Under the pieces are notes generated by a model. It did no database searches, had not been told where the DNA came from, and saw only the letters and a list, made by a program, of their open reading frames with translations. The position numbers and the translations under genes were made by a program. From positions 47,619 through 111,618 of the forward strand of contig JAPLGP010000033.1 in NCBI GenBank assembly GCA_026390075.1: a stretch of 64,000 bases of DNA. The letters are read 5' to 3'. Shown here piece by piece: positions 1-8,574 of the stretch (position 1 is its first letter; the number at the start of each line of letters is the position of its first letter). The stretch is from Campylobacterales bacterium. GTDB taxonomy: Bacteria > Campylobacterota > Campylobacteria > Campylobacterales > Sulfurimonadaceae.

Positions 1-923
1 TAGATATAATGCCAGATGGTACTGGTTTACCTGAAGGTGAAGGTTCAGTTTCAGATGGTGATGAGCTTTACGAAAAGCAGTGTGCTTCTTGTCATGGTGA
101 GTTTGGTGCTGGTGGTCATGGTTATCCAACATTAACAGGCGGAAATCAAGAAAAATTGCCAAATGGAGTGATTAAAACTCTTACTAATCAAAGAATAGAA
201 CCAGGGATGGAAGCTCCAAAAAGAACCATTGGTACATACTGGCCAAAGGCTACTACACTTATTTGGTATATTAGAGATGCTATGCCATATGCACATCCAA
301 AAAGCTTAACAAACAATGATATATATGCCATTACTGCATACTTGCTAGCACAAGATAATATTGTTATTGATGGCAAAAAAATGGATAGTGAGTATGTATT
401 AAATAAAGAAAAATTAATGAAGATAAAAATGCCTAATGAAAATGGCTTTTATCCAAATATAGACGGTCCAGATGGAGTTGAGAATGTAAGAAAATTCTTT
501 TCTGATCGTGCTAAAAATATTGGTGCTGGTACGCGTTGTATGAAAGATTGTAAAGATCTAAGTGCTACGGGAAAAGAACCTACGATAATGAAAATAGACA
601 ATGAAATCACAGATGTTGTACCTCCATACACAACAGTTAGAGATTTGCCACCTGAAGTGGAAAACAAGCTTGTATCAAAAGCTGAAAAAATGTATAATGA
701 CGCATGTAAGCTTTGCCACAGTAGCGATAAAATGGGTGCTCCAGTGATTGGAGATATAGAAGCATGGAACAAAGTTACACAAAAAGGTTTTGACAAGGTT
801 GTGCATAATGCAATCGATGGTGTAGGCGGAATGCCTCCTAAGGGTGGCTTTGAAAACTTTACAAACAGTGAAGTTCAAATGATAGTTGAATTTATGATAG
901 ACTCAAGTAAGAAAAAACATTAA
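1..923 (+). CDS. soxD: SoxD, c-type cytochrome subunit of sulfur dehydrogenase (5' partial)
   Basis: SoxD is the di-haem cytochrome c partner of the molybdoenzyme SoxC. Together they oxidise the SoxYZ-bound sulfane sulfur in the periplasm. Two haem motifs are visible, CASCH near residue 25 and CKLCH near residue 233. The MPDGTGLPEGEGSV stretch and TIGTYWPKATTLIWYIRDAMPY are typical of SoxD. The ORF track starts at an internal Met (position 9), but the frame is open to the window edge and SoxD proteins carry more residues before this motif. The signal peptide and first residues are therefore missing, and soxC is expected just upstream. soxY follows after 16 bases. Confidence 0.85.
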   Translation, partial: DIMPDGTGLPEGEGSVSDGDELYEKQCASCHGEFGAGGHGYPTLTGGNQEKLPNGVIKTLTNQRIEPGMEAPKRTIGTYWPKATTLIWYIRDAMPYAHPKSLTNNDIYAITAYLLAQDNIVIDGKKMDSEYVLNKEKLMKIKMPNENGFYPNIDGPDGVENVRKFFSDRAKNIGAGTRCMKDCKDLSATGKEPTIMKIDNEITDVVPPYTTVRDLPPEVENKLVSKAEKMYNDACKLCHSSDKMGAPVIGDIEAWNKVTQKGFDKVVHNAIDGVGGMPPKGGFENFTNSEVQMIVEFMIDSSKKKH

Positions 924-939
924 ATATAAGGAAAATAAA

Positions 940-1398
940 ATGGATAGAAGAAAATTTATAGGCGTAAGTGTTGCAGCAGTTGCTGCACTTATTGCCCCAG
1001 TAACGGATTTAAAAGCGGTAGACTTTAGAGCTACTACACCAAAAGCATTTGCTGCAGAACATGTTCCTGAAGCAATTAAAGAAATGTTTGGCACAGGTGG
1101 ATTGAAACAGACTGATAAAATCAAATTTACAGCACCAAAACTTGCTGAAAACGGTGGATCAATTCCAGTTACTATTGAGAGTGATTTAGACCTTGAGTCT
1201 ATTGCAATCTTTCAAGATGCAAATCCAAGAAGTACCACAGCGGTATTTACTGTGCCAAGTGGTGCGATTATCAATTATGAGTTTAGAATAAAATTGAGAA
1301 AAACAGCAGTAGTTACAATCGTAGCTAAAGGAAGAGATGGTGTATTATATACAACATCTAAAGAGATAGATGTTTCAATTGGCGGATGTGGTGGTTGA
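940..1398 (+). CDS. soxY: SoxY, sulfur carrier protein subunit
   Basis: SoxY carries sulfur intermediates covalently on the cysteine of its flexible C-terminal arm. The protein ends in SIGGCGG, the diagnostic SoxY swinging arm. The N-terminus MDRRKFIGVSVAAVAALIAP is a twin-arginine-type signal, as expected for export of a folded SoxYZ complex. It has 152 residues, normal for the family. It lies between soxD and soxZ and is presumably co-transcribed with them. A 59-base AT-rich spacer of TAAAA repeats separates it from soxZ. Confidence 0.93.
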   Translation: MDRRKFIGVSVAAVAALIAPVTDLKAVDFRATTPKAFAAEHVPEAIKEMFGTGGLKQTDKIKFTAPKLAENGGSIPVTIESDLDLESIAIFQDANPRSTTAVFTVPSGAIINYEFRIKLRKTAVVTIVAKGRDGVLYTTSKEIDVSIGGCGG

Positions 1399-1457
1399 TT
1401 TATCTCCACCAATAACAATACAAAATAAAAAAATAAAATAAAATAAAAGGTAATAAA

Positions 1458-1757
1458 ATGGCAAACATGAAAATTAAAGCAAAAGAAAAAGATGGCATTG
1501 TAGGCGTAAAAGCAATGTTTACAAGTGTGATGGCAGATAAAGAAGAAGCAGAGAAAAAGAAAATAGTGTCAGAGTACATTGCTCAAATCATTGCAAAAAA
1601 CAATGGAGTTGTGGTGTTTGAAGTAACAGCTAGTGGATTTATGTCTGAAAACCCTCTTTTTAAGTTTTCATATAAAGGCAAAGTAGGCGATACCCTAGAA
1701 ATAACAACAACGGATAACAGTGGAAAAACAGAGACGGGTACAGAAAAAGTTAGTTAA
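1458..1757 (+). CDS. soxZ: SoxZ, sulfur carrier complex partner
   Basis: SoxZ pairs with SoxY to form the sulfur-carrying complex of the thiosulfate oxidation pathway. The 99-residue length and the immunoglobulin-like sequence (MKIKAKEKDGIVGVKAMFTS near the start, NPLFKFSYKGKVGD in the C-terminal half) fit SoxZ. There is no signal peptide. SoxZ is usually co-exported with SoxY through the Tat signal of SoxY. An AAAAGG ribosome site precedes the ATG. The next gene begins 8 bases downstream. Confidence 0.92.
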   Translation: MANMKIKAKEKDGIVGVKAMFTSVMADKEEAEKKKIVSEYIAQIIAKNNGVVVFEVTASGFMSENPLFKFSYKGKVGDTLEITTTDNSGKTETGTEKVS

Positions 1758-1765
1758 GGATATTT

Positions 1766-2806
1766 ATGAAAATTAAATTAATTGTTTTATTCTCAATAGT
1801 GGCATTTGTTTTGTCAATGCCATTTATCTTTAATAAAAGTGTTAAAATTACAGATGCGCATAAACTTGATGCTGATAATAATTTTATACTTTATGAATGG
1901 GTACAGCCACGTGAAAGCATGGCTCCAGATTGGGACTATAACTTAAAGCCAGTAAAAGTGAGTGATAGAGTCTGGTGTTTCTTCGGTGCATTAGAAATGC
2001 CAACAAAAGAAAATGCTGGGGATATGTCGAACAGTTGTTACATTAAAGGTGATGATAGTTGGATAGCTTGGGATAGTGGTCCTTCATATAATTTTGCACA
2101 ACAAGCTTATGCAGCTATGAGTAAAATTGCAAATCTTCCTGTTAAGACAGTTATAGTTAGTCATGAGCATGATGATCACTGGTTAGGAAATAACTATTAT
2201 AAACAAGTTCATGGTGCTGAAATCATAGGGCCAGAATCTGTAAATGTTAACTATCACAAGGGTGATCAAACGAGAATGGTTAAAACTTTGTATCAAGATG
2301 CTATTAGAAAAACAGAACTAGTACCTGTTGATAAGTCATTTAAAGATACAACAAAATTTACTATCTCTGGTGTAAATATGGAATATGTTCGTGTTGGATA
2401 TGCACACTCTGAAGAAGATTGGTTCCTGTATTTGCCAAATGATAAAGTTGTTTTAGTTGCGGATGTAGTTATGAATGGAAGAGTTACTTCAAATAGAGAT
2501 GGTATAGTTATTGGTCAAATTGAAGCACTTAAAGCGATAAAATCTAGAGATTGGAATCACTTAGTACCAGGTCATGGTTTTATTACAGATAAAACAGCTG
2601 CTGATGAATCTATTCAATATTTTGATCTGACTAAAAAAAGAGTTTTACAAGCTGTTGAAGATGGTGTGACAGCAGATGATATTACAAAAACTGTTACTCT
2701 TGAAGAGTTTAGAGAAAAAAGTTTATATTACCTTCTTAGTCCACAAAATGTATTTAGAGCTTATGAAGAGCTGGAAATGTATAACGGCGATGAAGATACC
2801 AAATAA
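1766..2806 (+). CDS. soxH: SoxH-like periplasmic metallo-beta-lactamase-fold hydrolase
   Basis: This 346-residue protein begins with an export signal (MKIKLIVLFSIVAFVLSMPFIF). It contains a metallo-beta-lactamase fold with the metal-binding motif SHEHDDHWLGN, a later GYAHSEEDWFLYLPNDKVVLVAD segment and a VPGHG histidine loop. SoxH proteins of this type accompany sox genes in many sulfur oxidisers, but their substrate is not established. The gene directly follows soxZ, so the assignment rests on fold plus context. A generic MBL-fold hydrolase is the alternative name. Confidence 0.8.
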   Translation: MKIKLIVLFSIVAFVLSMPFIFNKSVKITDAHKLDADNNFILYEWVQPRESMAPDWDYNLKPVKVSDRVWCFFGALEMPTKENAGDMSNSCYIKGDDSWIAWDSGPSYNFAQQAYAAMSKIANLPVKTVIVSHEHDDHWLGNNYYKQVHGAEIIGPESVNVNYHKGDQTRMVKTLYQDAIRKTELVPVDKSFKDTTKFTISGVNMEYVRVGYAHSEEDWFLYLPNDKVVLVADVVMNGRVTSNRDGIVIGQIEALKAIKSRDWNHLVPGHGFITDKTAADESIQYFDLTKKRVLQAVEDGVTADDITKTVTLEEFREKSLYYLLSPQNVFRAYEELEMYNGDEDTK

Positions 2807-2829
2807 AAATCATAATCTTTAAACTTAAG

Positions 2830-3279
2830 ATGATTAAAATTTTTATTTTATTGGTTTTTGTTTTCAGCATTAGTTATGCTGAAAATATTAAAATAGATGC
2901 AATTTTTAGCGAAGCAAAGAAATCTCATAAGCATGTGTTGATTTTTTTGCATAAGCCTAATTGTGGATATTGTGAGAGAATGATTGATTTCACACTTGAA
3001 AATGAAAAAGTATCACTCAAAATAAAAAAAGACTTTATTTTTGTTGATATTAATATCGCAGATGCTGGAAAAGTTAGTTTTAAAAACTTTAAAGGAAGCA
3101 AACGAGACTTTGCAAAATTTTTAGGTTATGATTTTTACCCTAGCACAATATTTATAAGCAGCAATAAAGAAGTAGTATATTCACAGCCAGGATATCAAGA
3201 TGAAGATAAATATTTTAAGATTCTAAGTTATGTAGGCAGTTATTCTTATGAAGAGATGAGTATAGAAGAGTTTAAATAA
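2830..3279 (+). CDS. Periplasmic thioredoxin-fold protein (SoxW-like)
   Basis: The protein has 149 residues with a signal peptide (MIKIFILLVFVFSISYA) and a thioredoxin-like active site, KPNCGYCERM, with CGYC as the redox motif. A cis-Pro equivalent lies in DFYPSTIFI. Within a sox operon such proteins (SoxW, SoxS) are thought to keep the SoxY carrier cysteine or other periplasmic thiols reduced. That role is inferred from context here. It lies between the soxH-like gene and a MOSC-domain gene on the same strand, 23 and 12 bases away. Confidence 0.72.
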   Translation: MIKIFILLVFVFSISYAENIKIDAIFSEAKKSHKHVLIFLHKPNCGYCERMIDFTLENEKVSLKIKKDFIFVDINIADAGKVSFKNFKGSKRDFAKFLGYDFYPSTIFISSNKEVVYSQPGYQDEDKYFKILSYVGSYSYEEMSIEEFK

Positions 3280-3291
3280 GTAAGGGTTTAT

Positions 3292-3726
3292 ATGTTAATA
3301 GTTGGAAAAGTTTTAGAGCTGTTTTATTCTTCAAATGATGGAAGAATAAACACAACAGAATTAGCTCTTGATAATAAGGGTGTTATTAAAGATAAATATT
3401 ACAATAAAAATTTACAAAGATCAGTTTTGATAACTTCTCTGGATAGTTATAATTTGGCTAAGCAACATGGCATAAATGCGCCATACAGCTCATTAGGTGA
3501 AAATATACTAATAGATTACAATCCATATTATTTAAAACCAGGTGCAAAAGTTATGATAGGTGAGCTTGTACTAGAAATTAGTCAAAATTGTACGCTTTGC
3601 GAAAGTCTTGCAAAGGTAGATGAAAAATTACCAAAAATACTTAAAGATGATAGAGGAATTTTTGCAAAGGTAATTAGCGGTGCAACTATTAAGAAAAGTG
3701 ATTCTATTTATCTTTTAAATGAATAG
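3292..3726 (+). CDS. MOSC-domain protein
   Basis: The 144-residue protein resembles the MOSC (molybdenum cofactor sulfurase C-terminal) family. It has a conserved SSLGENILIDYNPYYLKPGAKVMIGELVLEIS segment followed by a cysteine pair, CTLCESL. Related single-domain proteins such as YiiM handle sulfur for, or bind, molybdenum cofactor. Its position beside genes for the molybdoenzyme SoxCD suggests a role in cofactor or sulfur handling, but this is inference. There is no export signal. Confidence 0.68.
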   Translation: MLIVGKVLELFYSSNDGRINTTELALDNKGVIKDKYYNKNLQRSVLITSLDSYNLAKQHGINAPYSSLGENILIDYNPYYLKPGAKVMIGELVLEISQNCTLCESLAKVDEKLPKILKDDRGIFAKVISGATIKKSDSIYLLNE

Positions 3727-3760
3727 TAAAAGTTTTGTAATATCAAAAGAAGGAAAAGAA

Positions 3761-4699
3761 ATGAAGTTAATTATAAAGGGTTTAGTTACGATTTTTTTGC
3801 TTGTGATTGGAGTTGCCGCGAGTGCAGCACAAGATATTCAGATATATACAACTGATAATTCTGCGGGTAAAATTACTGGAGCTACAATAGAAAAAGCTTT
3901 TGCGGATGCAGGGTTTAATATCTCTGGGAACAATGATATGAATAAGGCTTTTGAATCAAAGTTTCAAAAAACAAATCATAAAATGTATCGTCTCTTCACT
4001 CTTTATAAAAAAGACTTAGTTTTAGAATTAGTTAAAATATCTCCAAAAGCTGCACTATTCGCACCTCTAAGTATGTCTATATACATAAATAAAGATTCAA
4101 ATGACATCTCAATTTCATCTCTATCAATAGATGGCATGGCAAAAATCACTGGTATCCCTACTGAAAATAAGCATATGATAGAGTATAGTAAACTTGTTAT
4201 AGATACCCTTGCGAAAGCTCTGCCAAATGGTCACTTTGAAAAAATAACATATAAGCCGTTAGAAGCTAAGGGTGAGTTAGTAACAACTTTCACAACAGAG
4301 ATGAAAGCTCAAGGTGATGCTGTTCAAGATAAAATAGAGGGTATTCAGACTGAGCTAGAGGGTTCACTTGAAACTGTTGGATTTGTTATAGCTGGATATA
4401 ATAAACTTGGAAATGAGTTTAAAGAAGCTGGTTATGAAAAATATGATTTTTTTGATGCCTATTCTATTTGTAAACTTCCAGTTATATTTGAAGTAGCAAA
4501 AAACCATCCCGAAGCTGGTGCATTTGCTCCTTGTACTTTCTATATGTATAAAGAAAAAGGTTCTACAGTTGTAAATATGGCATATCCATCAGTATATAAC
4601 TGGATAAGCTCTTTAGCAATTGAAGATAAGCCATCTATAAAAGTACTCGAAGATGCGCAAGACCTTATGATAAAAGTAGTTAAAGAAGTAACAGAGTAA
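3761..4699 (+). CDS. Exported DUF302 protein (two-lobed)
   Basis: The ORF track begins at 3719, inside the MOSC gene. The Met at 3761 has an AAGGAAAAG ribosome site and starts a good signal peptide (MKLIIKGLVTIFLLVIGVAASAA), so I prefer it. The mature part holds two DUF302-like lobes. Each has a segment of the form (K/R)LFTLYKKDL..KISPKAALFAPLSMSIY or SICKLPVIFEVAKNHPEAGAFAPCTFYMY. DUF302 proteins are frequent next to sulfur-oxidation genes, but their chemistry is unknown to me. A second DUF302 protein lies two genes downstream. Confidence 0.66.
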   Translation: MKLIIKGLVTIFLLVIGVAASAAQDIQIYTTDNSAGKITGATIEKAFADAGFNISGNNDMNKAFESKFQKTNHKMYRLFTLYKKDLVLELVKISPKAALFAPLSMSIYINKDSNDISISSLSIDGMAKITGIPTENKHMIEYSKLVIDTLAKALPNGHFEKITYKPLEAKGELVTTFTTEMKAQGDAVQDKIEGIQTELEGSLETVGFVIAGYNKLGNEFKEAGYEKYDFFDAYSICKLPVIFEVAKNHPEAGAFAPCTFYMYKEKGSTVVNMAYPSVYNWISSLAIEDKPSIKVLEDAQDLMIKVVKEVTE

Positions 4700-4719
4700 T
4701 AAAAAGAGAGGATGTCCAA

Positions 4720-6063
4720 ATGGCTATTTCAAGAAGAAAAGCTTTACAACTTTCAGGTCTATTTGTCGCAACAACTGCAGTGAGTGGATATGGCGAAGAG
4801 GACAAGATAAAGTCAGGTAATGTACCAAAAGCTAAACCAACTAATAGTGCACCGATTGCCAATGCGAAAGGTCCTAGAGTCGTTGTTGTTGGTGGTGGAT
4901 GGTCTGGATTATCAATTGCGAAATATACAAAAATATTTGCTCCAAATGCTGATGTGATTCTGGTTGAGCAAAGGCATGAATTCGTTTCTTGTCCTCTGAG
5001 TAACTTATGGCTAGTAGATAAGATAAAGCTAGAGTATTTAACTCATGATTATCTTCAAGCTGCAAGAGAAAACAACTATACATATTTTCATGCAACTGCC
5101 ATTGGTTTAGATAGAGAGAATCGTCTTTTGCAGACTAGTGATGGTGATATTAGTTTTGACTATCTTGTTTTTGCACCTGGCATTGATTATGACTACTCGC
5201 GTTGGACAAAAGATATAGCTTTTGAGACTAGATTAAGACAAGAGTATCCAGCTGGTTTTATACCTGGCTCTGAACATATTAGTCTAAGAAACAAGGTTCT
5301 AAACTTTAAAGGTGGAAACTTCATATTAACAGTTCCAAGTGGAAACTATAGGTGTCTTCCAGCGCCATATGAGAGAACTTGTCTTATTGCAGATTATTTT
5401 AAACAAAAAGGAATCAAAGCCAAAGTTATATTATTAGATGAAAATAATGCTATAACTATCAAGAAAAAAGGCTTTCAATCTGCTTTTGATGAGCTTTATA
5501 GTGATTATGTTGATTATCGTCCTAATACAGTTATCAAAAGAATTGACTTAGACAAGAAAATAGTAGAAACTGAGTTTGATGAAATTAGCTTCGAAGAAGC
5601 CGCATTTTATCCACATGTTCGAGGGGCTAAAATTTTAGAAAAAGTTGGTATAGCTAAAGATGGGCAAAATAAACTAGAAGGAAATATAAATCCTTTTACA
5701 TATGAAGTAAATGGTGAAAAAGATATATATGTGACTGGAGATTCTAGACCAATGGGCTTTTCTAAGTCAGGGAATACTTCAAACTCTGAAGGACATCATG
5801 TAGCCAAGTTAATAGCACAAAAGATTAATAGAACAGAAGAAATTAAATGGTACCCACCAACAACCACTTGTTTCTCTGCTGTTTCAATAAATCCTGAAAG
5901 GGCAATTTACATCTATACTCAATATGCTTATAACAAAACAGACGATACATTTGATTTTGCATCAACGAGTAGTAGTGAAGACTGGAAAAAAGATGGAATT
6001 GCTAATGCAAATTCTATTTATGCTTGGGCTAATTCCTTGTATTTAGACATGTTTAGTAAATAA
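4720..6063 (+). CDS. FccB/SoxF-type sulfide dehydrogenase flavoprotein
   Basis: This 447-residue flavoprotein begins with a Tat-type signal (MAISRRKALQLSG) and has an FAD-binding Rossmann motif RVVVVGGGWSGLSIAKY. Cysteines in EFVSCPLSN and CLPAPYERTC, plus YVTGDSRPMGFSKSGNTSNSEGHHVAK near the C-terminus, match the flavocytochrome c sulfide dehydrogenase flavin subunit. These enzymes oxidise sulfide in the periplasm and pass electrons to cytochrome c. No separate FccA cytochrome is seen beside it. The flanking genes are DUF302 proteins, so the partner may be one of them or a cytochrome elsewhere. Confidence 0.85.
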   Translation: MAISRRKALQLSGLFVATTAVSGYGEEDKIKSGNVPKAKPTNSAPIANAKGPRVVVVGGGWSGLSIAKYTKIFAPNADVILVEQRHEFVSCPLSNLWLVDKIKLEYLTHDYLQAARENNYTYFHATAIGLDRENRLLQTSDGDISFDYLVFAPGIDYDYSRWTKDIAFETRLRQEYPAGFIPGSEHISLRNKVLNFKGGNFILTVPSGNYRCLPAPYERTCLIADYFKQKGIKAKVILLDENNAITIKKKGFQSAFDELYSDYVDYRPNTVIKRIDLDKKIVETEFDEISFEEAAFYPHVRGAKILEKVGIAKDGQNKLEGNINPFTYEVNGEKDIYVTGDSRPMGFSKSGNTSNSEGHHVAKLIAQKINRTEEIKWYPPTTTCFSAVSINPERAIYIYTQYAYNKTDDTFDFASTSSSEDWKKDGIANANSIYAWANSLYLDMFSK

Positions 6064-6080
6064 AATAAAAAAGGAAAAAA

Positions 6081-6671
6081 ATGAATTTAGTAAAGAACGG
6101 TTTAGCCATTATTGGTGGTATTATTATTGTAGGTCTGCTTTTCATGTTTGTAAAGTTTGACTTAGGTACAAGAATAGGTCAAGCTTCAAAATTAGACCCT
6201 CAGGCGATGGGTGCATATATGAAAATGGCTGATGGTGTTCTTACTACAGGTAACTCCGCAGAAGCTATGATTAGAAAAGTTAAAATTGATCCTAGTGTTT
6301 CTACTGATACAGTTGTAGAAGCAATGAAGAGCATAGCGACTGATGCCAATATGCTTCAAGTTGGAGATTCACATATGGCTGAAGAAAAAGACTATGAAGG
6401 TAAAAGACAAAGATACATTAGAATTCTTCATTACTGTAGTCCTGGTATAGCAAAAACATTTATTGATTATTCGGTAGCATATGGTGCGTTTATGCCTTGT
6501 AGAATTCTTATTGTAGAGGATGATAAAGGAGATAGATGGCTGGTTACAATGGCAATGGAACTTATGCTTTTTGGTGGACACACATTACCACCTGAAATGC
6601 TAGAAAAAGCCAACCATGTTAGATCCACTATGTATAAAATGATGGATTTAGGCGCTAAGGGCGATTTTTAG
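6081..6671 (+). CDS. Membrane-anchored DUF302 protein
   Basis: The 196-residue protein has one N-terminal membrane segment (GLAIIGGIIIVGLLFMFVKF). Its DUF302-like domain contains YIRILHYCSPGIAKTFIDYSVAYGAFMPCRILIVED, with two cysteines placed like those of the other DUF302 protein upstream. It ends the sox-linked run of nine same-strand genes. Tandem stem-loops follow the stop codon. The function is unknown. Co-location with the FccB-like gene suggests periplasmic sulfur or electron-transfer chemistry. Confidence 0.62.
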   Translation: MNLVKNGLAIIGGIIIVGLLFMFVKFDLGTRIGQASKLDPQAMGAYMKMADGVLTTGNSAEAMIRKVKIDPSVSTDTVVEAMKSIATDANMLQVGDSHMAEEKDYEGKRQRYIRILHYCSPGIAKTFIDYSVAYGAFMPCRILIVEDDKGDRWLVTMAMELMLFGGHTLPPEMLEKANHVRSTMYKMMDLGAKGDF

Positions 6672-6684
6672 TGGCTAGAGAGAT

Positions 6685-6735
6685 ATAGTTTTTTGAGAAA
6701 CTATTTCCACATGCCGACTCTTAACATGTGGAAAT
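6685..6735. terminator. Tandem stem-loops between convergent genes, the second containing the CCACATGCC element
   Basis: The first hairpin is ATAGTTT / AAACTAT (6685-6704) with a 6-base loop. The second is ATTTCCACATG / CATGTGGAAAT (6703-6735), an 11-bp stem with an 11-base loop. The 5' arm of the second is a full copy of the dispersed CCACATGCC repeat. The site lies exactly between the convergent DUF302 gene and the 6747-7808 gene, where a bidirectional terminator is expected. Neither side has a long T run, so intrinsic strength is uncertain. Confidence 0.6.
6707..6715 (+). repeat. Copy of the dispersed 9-mer CCACATGCC (all copies listed here)
   Basis: Exact copies I counted start at: 6707, 8786, 11563, 14008, 17087, 19169, 19586, 26243, 32083, 32580, 34007, 34352, 34699, 37589, 45268, 45813, 52962, 55845, 58475, 62015 (as CCACATGCC); and 8815, 14136, 19837, 28203, 28563, 32655, 33968, 37705, 51150, 52590, 57588, 58277, 58953, 59571, 60122, 63575 (as GGCATGTGG). 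34 of 36 have T before and 35 of 36 have a purine after, giving TCCACATGCCR. One-mismatch forms recur, for example near 8728, 11431, 26562, 28542, 31290, 46259, 58447 and 62483. Confidence 0.95.
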
Positions 6736-6746
6736 TATATAAATGA

Positions 6747-7808
6747 TTACTTTTCTTTAGGCTCTATTACATCTTTTGCAGTTTTTAGTGCACTTCCAAG
6801 TGCTGATTTAGCGACGCTCCAAGCTTGTTTTCCCATTCGTTTTGCTTCTTTAGCTGTTTGAGATTGCATAGCTTTTTCTCCTCTTCTTACAGCAGATTTT
6901 GCAAGTGTAGAAAATTTTTCTCTCATTACTTCTGCCGCTTCTTTTGAGATATGTACTAACTCCTCAAGGTCAAAATGCATATTTTTATTAATATCTAAAA
7001 GAAGTTTTTTAATAGTCTCCGAACTCTCACTTGCTTGTGTTTGAATGACTTGAGAAAAGAGAGTATCTGTCTGGTTTAAATCTTCTATAATCGTGTCATA
7101 ATCTTCGATGAGAATGTGTTTGGCTTCAACAGGCATAAAGACAAGTCTCTTCTTAAATCTATCAATAGAACGCACTAGACCGCTTCTCATTCCTTTAAGC
7201 GTAGAACCAAGTATTTCATCTGCTTTTGTTGGTGTTGCTTCTGCTATTTCTATAGCTGAGTGTAAAATCGTTGAAAGTATTTTTCTTACTCTTATCGTGT
7301 TAAGAGAGCCCTCTTTTATTGCTTCATAAGTTATTTCTTTGATTATCTCTTCAACCGTCTCTTTAATATCTCCATCTTGATCTTTTTCAAGTGCTGTGAT
7401 AATTGCAGATTCCGTTATTTCACTCAGTAGGTCAAAAAGGTCAATGGATTGAAGTTTTACTTGGTGTAGTTTGGAGAGTGTTTGCACATCATCAGGATTT
7501 ACCTGTATTTCCATTGCATTAAATACGGTATATTTTAGCTCTTGAAGTGCAGCTGACTTTCTCTCTAAATTTCGTTCAATTTGCTCTTTTTGAGCTAAAA
7601 GTTTTTCAACTTCATCATGTAACGCTTTCGTTTCAATATCAAGTATAGAAGTAGCTAAAGTTTTCATTTCATGTAAACTTATATCATGCGCATCTACATC
7701 CCACTCTTTCACAAGGTGATTTACTATATCCTCTACCCTTTCATTCACACTACTAAGACTTGTGTTATAAGAGAGTTTTAAATCTCTCTGTAATTTTTCT
7801 AAATCCAT
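6747..7808 (-). CDS. Helical/coiled-coil protein of unknown function
   Basis: I do not recognise this 353-residue protein. It is almost entirely helical and charged, with probable coiled coils around residues 45-110 (KALHDEVEKLLAQKEQIERNLERKSAALQELK). The C-terminal third is basic and amphipathic (AVRRGEKAMQSQTAKEAKRMGKQAWSVAKSALGSALKTAKD). There is no signal peptide or clear membrane span. It is 23 bases downstream of the DUF493 gene on the same strand and is probably the last gene of the mobA-moaC run. A role in the cell cannot be read from the sequence. Confidence 0.6.
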   Translation of the reverse strand: MDLEKLQRDLKLSYNTSLSSVNERVEDIVNHLVKEWDVDAHDISLHEMKTLATSILDIETKALHDEVEKLLAQKEQIERNLERKSAALQELKYTVFNAMEIQVNPDDVQTLSKLHQVKLQSIDLFDLLSEITESAIITALEKDQDGDIKETVEEIIKEITYEAIKEGSLNTIRVRKILSTILHSAIEIAEATPTKADEILGSTLKGMRSGLVRSIDRFKKRLVFMPVEAKHILIEDYDTIIEDLNQTDTLFSQVIQTQASESSETIKKLLLDINKNMHFDLEELVHISKEAAEVMREKFSTLAKSAVRRGEKAMQSQTAKEAKRMGKQAWSVAKSALGSALKTAKDVIEPKEK

Positions 7809-7831
7809 TATTGCTCCTTAATTTTATTGGG

Positions 7832-8101
7832 TTAAAGTACCATTTTAATATTTTGATGACTTTTTAGAGCCTCATAAATAAAATTTCTATCATCCTCATT
7901 ATGCACAAGTAAATCAAGGTTCATACTAATATATTTATTTGTTTTACTCACATTAGAGTGATTTAAACTGTGTTCTCTCTCTAAAATAACTTCATGAATC
8001 GCTTTTTGTATCGCTTCTTTTTCATGCCCAATAAGTTTATAGGACCAAGAACATGGATAAGTAAGCTCCAGTTTTACATCTTTATCGTTTATAATCTCCA
8101 C
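7832..8101 (-). CDS. DUF493/YbeD-like small protein
   Basis: The 89-residue protein matches the DUF493 (UPF0250, YbeD) family in length and pattern. It opens with a short strand ([17 protein letters not shown]), then a helix ([12 protein letters not shown]), and ends with [34 protein letters not shown]. These ACT-like small proteins have no firmly known role, although YbeD sits near lipoate genes in E. coli. The start overlaps the end of moaC by 20 bases, so the two are translationally coupled. Confidence 0.75.
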   Translation of the reverse strand: MEIINDKDVKLELTYPCSWSYKLIGHEKEAIQKAIHEVILEREHSLNHSNVSKTNKYISMNLDLLVHNEDDRNFIYEALKSHQNIKMVL

Positions 8102-8552
8102 TTTTGCCTCCTGCTTTTGTTTCTAGTTGTACATTGCGTATAATCATACCCTTATCTATGGCTTTTACCATATCATAAATTGTTAAAAGACCTATGCTCG
8201 TGCCTGTGAGTGCTTCCATTTCAACACCTGTTTGTCCAGTAAGTTTGGCAGTCAAAGTAAGCTTAAAACCTGGCAATTCTGGCAGTTCTTCTACATCACA
8301 GTTTATACCACTAAGATTAAGTGGATGGCACATAGGAATAAGTTCACTCGTTTTTTTAGCACCCATGATAGCTGCAATAACCGCAGTTTGAAGTACAGGA
8401 CCTTTTTTAGTTGCATTGGTCACAATCGCATTATAAGCATCTTGGCTCATTTCTATGATACCACTAGCAACTGCAACTCTCGTTGTTTGAGTTTTATCAC
8501 TTACATCAACCATTTTTGGTCTTTGATTTTCATCAAGGTGTGTTAAGTTCAT
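8082..8552 (-). CDS. moaC: MoaC, cyclic pyranopterin monophosphate synthase
   Basis: MoaC converts the MoaA product into cyclic pyranopterin monophosphate in molybdenum cofactor synthesis. The 156-residue length and the motifs [65 protein letters not shown] and [10 protein letters not shown] are diagnostic. It lies in a same-strand run with mobA upstream. The cofactor is needed by SoxCD and other molybdoenzymes, which fits the nearby sox cluster and the mod operon at 21-24 kb. Confidence 0.96.
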   Translation of the reverse strand: MNLTHLDENQRPKMVDVSDKTQTTRVAVASGIIEMSQDAYNAIVTNATKKGPVLQTAVIAAIMGAKKTSELIPMCHPLNLSGINCDVEELPELPGFKLTLTAKLTGQTGVEMEALTGTSIGLLTIYDMVKAIDKGMIIRNVQLETKAGGKSGDYKR

Positions 8553-8574
8553 AATCTTCTTCTTTTAGTTAAAT

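Noticed and set aside
1399-1457. TAAAA repeats between soxY and soxZ as a regulatory repeat
   Set aside because: Short AT-rich low-complexity spacer, common in such genomes; no structure visible.
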